This document shows, in pieces, positions 55,930 to 64,000 of a stretch of DNA of 64,000 bases (position 1 is its first letter; each line of letters opens with the position of its first letter). The stretch covers positions 70,801,501 to 70,865,500 of the forward strand of contig CM043698.1 of assembly GCA_023935145.1 (NCBI GenBank), written 5' to 3'. The stretch is from Bretschneidera sinensis (lineage: Eukaryota > Streptophyta > Magnoliopsida > Brassicales > Akaniaceae). A program made the position numbers and the translations under genes. The notes under the pieces are model-generated. The model was not told the origin of the DNA. It saw nothing but the letters and a program-made list of their open reading frames with translations, and made no database searches.

Positions 55930-56920
55930 GTTCGTGATGCATGAATTTTAAGGTAGGCTCCTCGAAGTGAGGGGAAATAATGAGCCTGAATGACACGAAC
56001 ATAAGTTAAATTCCTCGAAGTGAGGGAGGTAATGAGTCCGAGTGACACGGACTTGAGCTAAGTACCTCGAAACAAGGAAGATAATGAGTCCGAGTGAAAT
56101 GGACTAAGCTTTGTTTTGAATCCCTTCAAGTTGAGGAGATAATTCTGAGGGACTTAACTTGGGGTGAACTTCCTCGAAGTTATGGAGATAGGTGCAAGAA
56201 AGATGACTTAGATCGAACTCTTTTGAGTTTTAGATATAGGTCTGAGGAGGATGACTTGGATCGAACACCTCAGAGTTTGGCAATAGGTCCGATGAGGATG
56301 ACTTAGATCGAACTCCTCAGAGTTTAGAAGACAAGTCCGCAGAGGATGACTTGGATCGAACTCCTCGAAGTTTAGGAGATAGGTCTGAGGAGGATGACTT
56401 GGATCGAACTCCTCGGAGTTTTTGAGATAGGTCCGAGGAGTATGACATGGATTGAACTCTTAGAATTTAGGAGACAAGTCCAAGGAGGAGGACTTAGATT
56501 AAACTCTTTGGATTTTAAGAGACAAGTCCGATGAGAATGAATTAGATTGAAATACTGTGAGTTTTGGAGACAGATCCGAGGAGGATGACTTAGATCTAAC
56601 TCTTAAGAGTTTTGGATATAGGTCCGAGAAGGATGACTTAGATCTAACTCCTCGAAGTTTAAAAGACAGGTCCGAGAAGGATGACTCGGATTGAACTCCT
56701 TGGAGTTTAGGAAACAAGTTCGAAGAGGATGATTTAGATCGAACACCTTAAGTTTAGGAGAGAGGTCCAAGGAGGATGACTTGGATCGAACTCCTTGAAG
56801 TTTTAAAGATAGGTCCAAGGAAGATAACTTGGATTGAACTTCTCGGATTTTTAGATATAGGCCTGAGGACGATGAGTTGGATTGAACTACTCAGAGTTTC
56901 AGAGTTTTAGGATGACTTAT
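55930..56920 (+). repeat. Minisatellite array 2, about 52-bp then 48-bp units
   Basis: 55930-56110 holds three units of about 52 bp (CTCGAAGTGAGGGA..TAATGAGTCCGAGTG). 56140-56920 holds about 16 units of the 48-bp repeat found in array 1. Because 48 is a multiple of three, minus-strand frames (56499-56717, 56603-56818) run through several units as a 16-residue repeat such as SSSSDLSPKL.GVRSK. I regard these as by-products of the repeat rather than genes. Confidence 0.85.
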
Positions 56921-56962
56921 ATCTTTACCTTCTTGAATAAAAAATGCACAAGTCTCTTCTCC

Positions 56963-57450
56963 AACCAGTAAATCCAACCCCAGTAAATGCAACACACCAA
57001 TGGCCTTTAGTTGGCTTATTGTTGAAACAAAAACATGGCAAACAATGAGCAGCATCTTTAGAGGGTGAATACTCTAACTAGGAATGTTGTTTACACCATC
57101 TAATTTGAAAATGTTGGCACTGATTATCTTGTCCACTAGTTGGGAAATTTTTAAGAACATATTGATATGGCCCAAGTTTAAGGTATGTCCTTAGACTTTC
57201 ATCACACTGAATGACATGGTAATCATATATTTTCTTATGGACTCTAGGATCTCATTTTAAAGAGGATATATTAACTTCTTCTGTTTCATGCTCAATTCTA
57301 GGAATCTTAAAAGGTGGAGCTTCACATGTTGAAGCCACAATGAATATATAGTTTATGACTTCATTTTTCAACCTATAATTACCAATGTCACACCTATATC
57401 AAATCAAACATAAAAATGCATTCTTGCTTATAAATTTAGAATGATACCAT
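56963..57450 (-). pseudogene. TTF-type transposase fragment, copy 2
   Basis: Matches 2550-3030 along its length (minus strand KDAAHCLPCFCFNNK, YLKLGPYQY region) but keeps the next codons, PTKGHWCVAFTGVGF, that copy 1 lost to a stop. Small indels break the frame upstream. It is abutted at 57452 by Copia G gag. Confidence 0.65.
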
Positions 57451-57451
57451 T

Positions 57452-58141
57452 AATCAGAGGCAGTGGAGCACTCATAAGGATTTGAGCCCTGATTTGAATA
57501 AAAGACTCATTTAAACCCATAAGGAACTGTAACACATAGTCTTGACGTTGATATTCTGCCAAACTCTTCATTCCTTCACAACGACACACTAGTTCAGGTC
57601 TAAAATCACGTAATTCATCCCAAAAAATCTTAAGCTTGGTGAAATAGGTACTAATATCATTTGAACCCTGTGTGAGAGCATGTATTTGTTACTTCAATTG
57701 AAAAATCCTAGGACCATTGCTCTGATTAAACCGATCATGTAAATCAATCCACATACTTTCAGCATCACGAACATACATTATGCTATCTGCTAGATCATTA
57801 CAAACAGCATTCAAGATCCATGACATAACCATGTTATTACAATAAGACCAAAAATTGCGTAGATTATAACCAATTTCTGATTTAGCAATTGATCCATCAA
57901 CAAATCCAATTTTGTTCTTAGCAATAAGAGCTATTACCACAGAACGATGCCAAGAGTTATAGTTGCTACTTGTCAAAGGACTCAAAACCAAGCTTAGGCC
58001 TGGATGATCACCATTACTGGGATAGAAAGGGTTGTTTGAATCTTTATGGATGCGATCAACATAATCCAAGACTGAAAAGGAATTTTCGTTATTCCGATTA
58101 CCGCCATTGTTACCTCCTTGAGCTCCTCCTCCATGAGCCAT
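57452..58141 (-). pseudogene. Copia G gag
   Basis: Start at 58141 (MAHGGGAQGGNNGGN). The capsid region has the hallmark NPFYPSNGDHPGLSLV, LTSSNYNSWHRSVVIALIAK, NKIGFVDGSI, NMVMSWILNAV, DLADSIMYV, WIDLHDRFNQSNGPRIFQLK. One TAA follows (about 57686-57688), then the same frame resumes with DISTYFTKLKIFWDELRDFR, YVLQFLMGLNESF and RAQILMSAPLP. This is the Gag of the Copia group whose N-terminus carries a DxSNPyyLhpgDhPG motif. The CCHC knuckle is not reached before truncation. Confidence 0.82.
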
Positions 58142-58252
58142 TGAAGATCAACAAGAACAAACAAAGAAAAACAAAGAGCGAAGATCAATGAGAATAAATG
58201 AAATCACAATTTCTGTAATTCGCAGCTGAGCAAAAATGGTGCTCTGACACCA

Positions 58253-58597
58253 TATTACAAAAGAGAAGAAAAGAAACAAATCTCGTTGAATCAACAAAAA
58301 GGTACAAGCTCGCTCTTATATACAAGAAGCCTAAACCAATAAAAACAAGCCACCTGGACTTCAGCTAATATACAACTGTACCAGCTGGCATAACAAACTA
58401 ACAAAATGGTTTTTATATCAGTAAAACTAATAACAGAAAACTCTGTCTTAATACAACTGTACCAGCTGGCATAACAAACTAACAGAATGGTTTCTATATC
58501 AATAAAATTAATAACAGAAAACTCTGTCTTAATAAAGTTCATTTGAGAAGTATGCATGGGGCTAAGACGAACTTCAGGTAGTGATAACAAAACAACA
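58253..58597 (-). repeat. 5' LTR of Copia G with an 81-bp internal duplication
   Basis: 345 bp, minus strand beginning TGTTGTTTTG. Two tandem 81-bp copies lie at 58371-58451 and 58452-58532, differing at a few positions. Because 81 is 27 codons, a minus-strand frame at 58291-58590 reads a repeated ETILLVCYASWYSCI phrase; it is not a gene. Confidence 0.65.
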
Positions 58598-59516
58598 CAT
58601 TATATAAGTACACGGTTTAATCAAATTTTTGTCTTTTGTTAATGAACTTCCAAGATTTATTAGTGAATTAAATCCCAATTTCGATTATGGTCTTAATTAT
58701 TCACGCAACCCGCTTAATTAGAAGCTAAAATACACAAATATTACATGTATTTTGTAAGGATGATGCTGCCAAAGAAAAGAATATTTTACTAGAATTTTGA
58801 GAACGTTTGGCAGTGACCAAAGGTGGCTGGCAGCATCTGGACCTCAGATTGAAAGTTGGGCTATCTCAGATCTGCCGCGTCACAGAGGGGAGGGATGATC
58901 TCGTCAGATCAGAGAAGGAATTTCACCAAAAGACAGGGAAGAATTTGCTACCAAAAAATGAAGAGTTTTGCCAGAATAAGGGAGAGTTTTGCCAGAGAAA
59001 GAAGAAGAAAAGAACGGCTAAGAGTGGCTGATAGACAAATAAAGAAGAATAAAAACGATGATTGTGCAAGAACCAAAGTAGGAGGATTTTAAACCAATCT
59101 AACAATCTTGTGTTTATATGACCGAATGTGATGGTTGTCTCCATGGATCTTGGGTTTATTGGGTTGGTGATGACCAATGAAATTGAAAAGTTTTGTAAAT
59201 TAGTGATGAAGGTTTGAGGGTTTAAGTTAAAAATTTGGGGGTTTATTGGGTAGGCAGAGTTGCAGATTGTCCATGAACTTTGATTCCTAGACACAGAACA
59301 AGAGAGAGTGATGAGAATTTGGTATTTAGGTTCAATTTTGTGATTTGATTTAGAAGGAAAAAGATTGATATAGTCATCTAGAGATGAGAATGACATGGAG
59401 ATGGCTTTTGATGTACTTTAGGTATGGTTGATTTGTCTATAGGTATAGTCGTATGTGAGAGGGAGTGTTGCAGATAATTTGGGAATGAGGGAGACGTGTA
59501 GGAGCGGGGGTTTTAC
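58598..59516. other. Unassigned region
   Basis: Frames at 58807-59031 and on both strands nearby have no recognised motif. The stretch GAAGAGTTTTGCCAGAATAAGG / GAGAGTTTTGCCAGAGAAAG is a short imperfect direct repeat at about 58960-59000. It may be the body of the Gypsy LTR ending at 59771. Confidence 0.35.
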
Positions 59517-59771
59517 ACTCTTACCCTTTCTTTTTTCTTTTCCATTAAAATATCAAAGTAAGCCCTTATTTACCATTTTATTTATTATTATCATTCCTTG
59601 ATAATCAACTTTTTTTATTGCAATATCAATGTGTTTCAAAGAAAATATACTATACTTCACCAAAATTTATTTAAAAGCATAGATAAAAAAATAAAAATGT
59701 ATGCATGAGATGTATGATGGAATGTATGTGGAATGACTAAAGTACCACTATATTAAGGTGTGGGTTTTACA
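59517..59771 (-). repeat. Gypsy LTR terminus with adjoining polypurine tract
   Basis: The plus strand reads GGGTTTTACA (59762-59771) and then ATTCTACCCTCTTAAAGAAATTTTGTCCTC. On the minus strand that is GAGGACAAAATTT, GAGGGTAGAAT and TGTAAAACCC, the same PPT-plus-LTR junction style as Gypsy B (GAGGGTAGAAT/TGTAATACCC). A second TGTAAAACCC end occurs at about 59506-59516. Only this end of the element can be defined. Confidence 0.45.
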
Positions 59772-59979
59772 ATTCTACCCTCTTAAAGAAATTTTGTCCT
59801 CAAAATTTTCTGTAAGATTCAAAGAGATACAGATACTAAAACTGACATGACCCACTTACACTCTCATATGAGTCTCTCCATAAGAATTGATCACTTCTAA
59901 AGGTTTCATTTGATTGCTCTATCAAATGGAAGTTACTCTAATAGCTAATTTACACGTTAGTCTCAACTATCCTTTCCAA

Positions 59980-60006
59980 ATATATATATATATATATATA
60001 TATATA
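59980..60006. repeat. (TA)n microsatellite
   Basis: About 13 TA units. Confidence 0.9.
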
Positions 60007-60202
60007 AGACCACCACGATTTAAGATAGCTTGTGAAGCAAGACTACCTGTCCTCCTAAGAATGGAAAAATGTGTTGAGATAGAGTCTACTTCCCAAAATT
60101 GGTTATGGTCTAAACTAAAAATGCAACAGACTTCAAGTCTCGTATAATTAAACTTCACAACCCGCATGTTGGAGGGTTTCCTAGTATAGTTCTTGATTAT
60201 AA

Positions 60203-60577
60203 TGTACAACATTGTACAGCACATGCACTACAAGGTAGTACCTTGTACTTTCGTACTACACTTGTAGTATACTTGTACTACACTTATAGTACCATAGGAT
60301 TGTAACACTTGGCAAGATGTTAGTCATAGATGTAAGGGAGCTCTCCCTATATAAAGGGACCTCCCCCATACCTGTAAATCATTCAATCATTCAAGCAATA
60401 GCAAGCTCTCTAGCTTTGTCCCATATTCTCTTGTGTTGGATTATTTTCTTTGAGTGGGCCTAGCTTCGAGGGCGGTTCTCTTGAGTAGCTAAGAGGAAAG
60501 CTGACTTAGGCATTCCAAGGAGGTGTTTTTGAGCCTAAAGCCGCACGGTTAACGACTTAAGCTTGCAGCCCGTGACA
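60203..60577 (+). repeat. 5' LTR of Gypsy F
   Basis: TGTACAAC to CCCGTGACA, 375 bp. U3 carries short repeats of (A)CTTGTAGTA/TACTTGTACTACA at 60240-60295. A TATA box (TATATAAAG, 60348-60356) lies about 230 bp before the LTR end. Confidence 0.78.
60348..60356 (+). promoter_or_regulatory. LTR TATA box
   Basis: TATATAAAG followed by GGACCTCCCCCATACC; typical position in a retroelement LTR. Function inferred. Confidence 0.6.
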
Positions 60578-60579
60578 GG

Positions 60580-60591
60580 TGGTATCAAAGC
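60580..60591 (+). other. Primer binding site of Gypsy F
   Basis: TGGTATCAAAGC, one mismatch to the tRNA-Met type PBS. Confidence 0.75.
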
Positions 60592-60617
60592 AAAAGTTCA
60601 TCGAGACTTTTGAGATG

Positions 60618-61570
60618 ACATGGCGACCGCTTCCGATGCTAACAACCCAGCTTATGACGGTCATGAGACCTGAGGGAGGGATGCCAAGAAGGCTAGTTCA
60701 AAGGATATGATGTCAAGCATGGATACTCGCTTGGCTAAGGTGGAGTTAGTCGTGGGGGAAATGCGAGATAGGTTCGAGGATACCGATGGTAGCATCGAGG
60801 AGCTAAACTCTATGAGGGAGGATCTCTAAGGAGCAATGCAAGGTGCCCTCAACGAGGCCATAGACGTGCTCACGCAAAAGAACGAAACCCTTGAGGCCAT
60901 GGTGGTATCTATGCGGGAAGAGATGGAAGAGCTCAAGCAGGAGCTCTCAACTTGCAAAGCAGCCTTCGGAGGTGGCATGCTTGCTATGACACCCAATCAT
61001 AGGGTGGATGTGCCTAAGCCAAAGGAGTTCAAGGGCATATGAGCTACAAAGGATGTGGACAACTTTCTTTGGGGGATAGAGCAATATTTCCAAGTGATGA
61101 ACATCATGGAGGACATAACCAAGGTAAACATAGCCTCTATGTATCTTGTTGATATTGCTTTATTGTGGTGGCGACGCAGGTGTGCGGGTGCTGCCATTGT
61201 TACGTGGGAAGAATTCCAGAGGGAATTTCGCCAACAGTTCTATCCGGAGTATGTGGAAGATGAGGCACGAGCCACACTGGAAGGCTCACCCAATGTAGGG
61301 AAGTATGAGAGTATGTGCGAGAATTTTCGAAACTCATACTCCAAATTTCTGATCTTGGAGAGAGAGAGGCTCTCTTCTCCTTCATGGATGGCCTCAAACC
61401 ATGGGCCAAGCAAGAGTTGCAAAGAAATGGTGTCCAAGACCTCACCCGAGCCATGTCTGTGGTGGAATCTTTGGTGGAGTTCGAGAAACAAGAGAAATTT
61501 GACTCCTCCAAGAACGAAGGCAAAGGTGGGGGAGACAAAGACAAGTATCAAAAGGGTGGTACCATCATAT
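60618..61570 (+). pseudogene. Gypsy F gag, frameshifted
   Basis: The first stretch (60836-61042) reads TLEAMVVSMREEMEELKQEL and VDVPKPKEFKGI, then a TGA, then in frame DVDNFLWGIEQYFQVMNIME, LVDIALLWWRRRCAGAA, TWEEFQREFRQQFYPEYVED. Near 61290 the frame shifts, and the remaining Gag is read in another frame: MREFSKLILQISDLGEREAL, FSFMDGLKPWAKQELQRNGV, VVESLVEFE. It ends with a Lys/Gly-rich stretch before the CCHC knuckle would appear. At least one upstream stop (60828-60830) also exists. Assembly of particles by this copy is impossible. Confidence 0.82.
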
Positions 61571-61640
61571 GAACTCAGATTTTCGTGTGTATATATATAT
61601 ATATTTTTTTTTCTTCACAGACTTGTCATTCCATTCAAGA

Positions 61641-61643
61641 TTA

Positions 61644-61699
<56 letters not shown>
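61641..61699. repeat. (TTA/ATT)n microsatellite
   Basis: About 19 trinucleotide units with one interruption (TTG near the start). The plus-strand frame through it gives poly-isoleucine and is not a gene. Confidence 0.92.
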
Positions 61700-63646
61700 T
61701 AGTAATACCTATTCTTGTCTTGTTTAGATATCCTGCATAAACCAATCAATTTTTCCTTTCAACCTTAAGTCCCTTAAGTCTTATCTACAACAATTTAATT
61801 CCAAAATTTCCCCGTACCGTTTCAAATTCCCAAAAATCAATCATATCAAAATAAGCATCGATCAGGCTCATCCAACAATATCGTTTTACTATATAACACT
61901 CTCAAGAATTTAACTTTGGTCGAGTTTCATTCTTTTTATTAATCATACATTCTCTACAACGCTTATCGACCTCAAAAATGTCATTGAAATGCCATTTATT
62001 AACAAATCTTATAACCCTCAAGTACTCTGTGTATATCTTCACCTATTTATTTTATCTTCTTTTATGCATTTTAGTATAAATAATTATTGTAGCTCTCAAA
62101 TTCTTAGTTTCTGTATTTACTCAAACTCTATTTAAATATTGATTTTTTTTAAGCTTTTATTATTCGTCTAACTATTTCAATCATAAAACTTCCAAGTTTT
62201 TTTACCTCCTTCAAAAGTCCATTTTACTACATTCCATACCCCCAACTAATCACTCTTACGAAAAATGTTTATCACCCTTTGTGGGTTTTCCATCAATTTC
62301 ATCTAATCTCAAACTTAATTTTCTTAGTAATTTATCATGCATCCCTCACTTGCCTTTTGATTGATAATCATGCTCACCATTAATAGATCTCACATAATAA
62401 TTATCAAATCCCAATAAATCAAATGGGCTAGTTCGATTCCATTTAAATATTCCAACCATTTAGGCCATTAACATTTAATCCTTTCAATAATCAATCATCC
62501 TGACTACTTACACCTCTCTTTAACTCACACAATCTCTCTAATATATTTCTTTTTATCCTTATAACTCCCACTTACCCAAAAATTATAGCCTTTAACCTCC
62601 ATCTTCGTATTACTTATTCGGTAAAACATTGGATCCTAGTAGTTTACCTAGCTCCGAGAATCATTACTAGTCGTCAAATTTGATATCCTACTTGCACTAC
62701 CAAGTTTCAAAGAGAGTAAACGATAATAAAATTCCATTATTTTGTCATATTCAAACATTGCTAGTACTAAGATTAACACAACCTCAAATATTAACTAGTC
62801 TCATAAGCTCAAGTTCCTCAACTCATTAGATCAAATACAAATTATCATATTTTAAATCCAACTTTGAAACTTTCAAGAGTATATAGCATCTTTGAAACCA
62901 CTCTCTACTTCACATCACACTCCTTGGGTCACGAAACTATCGTAAGTTAGGAACCATTCAAGTCACTTAACTCATGCTAGATATCAAACTTCCCGTTTAG
63001 AATTGTACCACTAGTCCTTTCTCTTTTTTTCTTTATATATATAAAAACTGCCAAACACTTAAATTTCTAATTAATACTTACACTCTTTAACGAATCTAAT
63101 ATCCAAACCAATAGATGGGGCTCACAAATTCCGAGCTGCAATCAATGAGCCTTAAAGTTTTTGTTTTAACCATTCTCTTGTGGCATTCAAAGAAGTATAG
63201 GTCTGCTCTTAAGCTAAAGCTCATTGTTACATTTACATTACAACTCAAATTCTCATTTCAGTTACACGAAAGTGTATATCCATATTAAAAAGTCATGAAT
63301 TAATTAAGCAAGACAATATGTGTACATGACAACTAAAGCTCATTAACTTTCACTCTCATCAGTGTATCAACTAATACCCAGTTAAGCATAACCAATCAAA
63401 TCCAAAGGTACATATCGACTTATTAAATTTGATTTATAACCGTTGCCTTCTCAAAGTTCACCAAAGTCCAACATTCATTTATGCATGATCACTAAAATAA
63501 TTACTCTATTAGTTTCGCAAGCCAACTCCTCAAGTTTTCCATCTCCATTCCTACTATCTCCCAAAATCATTTGTCATGATTGACAACTTCAAGAAAATTA
63601 AATTACTAACTATTTAAACCCATTGAAAATACATAACCCAGTTCAA

Positions 63647-63648
<2 letters not shown>

Positions 63649-63722
<74 letters not shown>
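63649..63722. repeat. Compound (TA)n(TG)n microsatellite
   Basis: About 22 TA units followed by about 14 TG units. The minus-strand frame 63614-63832 through it is not considered coding. Confidence 0.92.
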
Positions 63723-63724
<2 letters not shown>

Positions 63725-64000
63725 TTTTGTTCCATCTTCAAAAATAAATAAAATAAACTTCACCAAATACAAACTATTTTCTTTAACTAGCTTCCACCAA
63801 TTTGAATTAGAATAAATCATCCCTTGAACCAATTTCTAAAAGCCTTCTATTCTTCCCCTTTAGGTTATTAGTAAATAACTTAGCTTTCAATCCTATTATG
63901 TTAGGCAAATACATTAATCTTTTTTCCTTAGAGAAAAATTTCTTTACTCTAACCAATTGAGTACTCTAAATTAATAATATGATATAATCCAAGCCTTCAA

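Larger units (their letters stand above)
57452..58597 (-). mobile_element. Copia G, 5' LTR and gag only
   Basis: Minus strand: 5' LTR (58253-58597), PBS-like GCTCTGACACCA (58241-58252), gag (57452-58141). Everything after gag is missing at the junction with the TTF fragment. Gag belongs to a different Copia lineage from A, C and D. Confidence 0.8.
60203..61570 (+). mobile_element. Gypsy F, 5' LTR and gag only
   Basis: Plus-strand element: LTR 60203-60577, PBS TGGTATCAAAGC at 60580-60591, gag remnant from about 60618 to 61570, then abrupt change to AT-rich DNA with microsatellites. Gag is of the plant Gypsy type with a coiled-coil N-terminus and VPKPKEFKG / DVDNFLWG..QYF core. Protease and RT are absent. 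Confidence 0.85.
61571..64000. other. AT-rich DNA without recognised genes
   Basis: About 2.4 kb of low-complexity, pyrimidine-rich sequence. No open frame with recognisable domains, no LTR boundary, no RNA gene. It may be an old, saturated retroelement, but I see no motif to support that. Confidence 0.5.

Noticed and set aside
53640..56920. Minus-strand frames through the 48-bp repeats as a repetitive-protein gene
   Set aside because: The frames open and close at random units, lack a consistent start or signal peptide, and the openness is explained by a unit length divisible by three.
61571..64000. Gene or ncRNA in the right-hand AT-rich tail
   Set aside because: All frames are short, several pass through microsatellites, and no motif, LTR edge or RNA-like structure was seen.

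Overview
The window is intergenic DNA from a plant nuclear genome, most likely a eudicot. It is strongly AT-rich and made almost entirely of layered LTR retrotransposons (Ty1/Copia and Ty3/Gypsy), with decayed gene fragments, tRNA-derived SINE-like units, microsatellites and minisatellites. No housekeeping gene, rRNA or functional tRNA gene is visible. I do not name a species.

Left part (1-13.5 kb): the 5' half of a minus-strand Copia element (A) lies next to a fragment of a TTF/hAT-type transposase gene. A heavily mutated minus-strand Tekay/Del-type Gypsy element follows (3.8-10.6 kb), joined head-to-head to a plus-strand LTR of the same family (10.65-12.6 kb). Gypsy B (13503-22794, plus strand) is the best-preserved element: two LTRs of about 2.1 kb, a perfect 5-bp target duplication (TTCTA), gag, protease, RT, RNase H, integrase and a C-terminal chromodomain, but with many stops and frameshifts.

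Middle part (12.6-40 kb, Gypsy B excluded): a repeated unit carrying a small B3-domain-like gene, a SINE-like unit and a TATA motif. Two copies are forward (F1, F2) and three are reversed (R1, R3, R2). F1/R1 and F2/R2 form large inverted repeats around a 0.7-1 kb spacer. One coding-less LTR element (T, LTRs about 0.6 kb, internal region about 0.29 kb) sits at the same place in every reversed B3 copy, with TSD AATAA still visible, so it was inserted before the reversed copies were duplicated. The F1 B3-like reading frame (146 codons) is the only gene-like ORF here that is intact. A TPD1-like pseudogene lies between the two palindromes.

Right part (40-64 kb): Copia element D (42942-48295) is nested inside related Copia element C. 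C and D share the same deletions through reverse transcriptase and RNase H, so they look like a non-autonomous lineage. A Gypsy element E (48.55-53.63 kb, minus) with a nearly continuous pol follows. After it come two arrays of a 48-bp minisatellite, second copies of the TPD1-like and TTF-transposase fragments, a gag/LTR remnant of another Copia lineage (G), and the 5' LTR plus gag of another Gypsy lineage (F). The last 2.4 kb is AT-rich DNA with microsatellites.

The genes do not form a working pathway. The coherent stories are retrotransposon nesting order, trans-mobilised defective elements, and a duplicated inverted B3-like locus that could make hairpin RNA.
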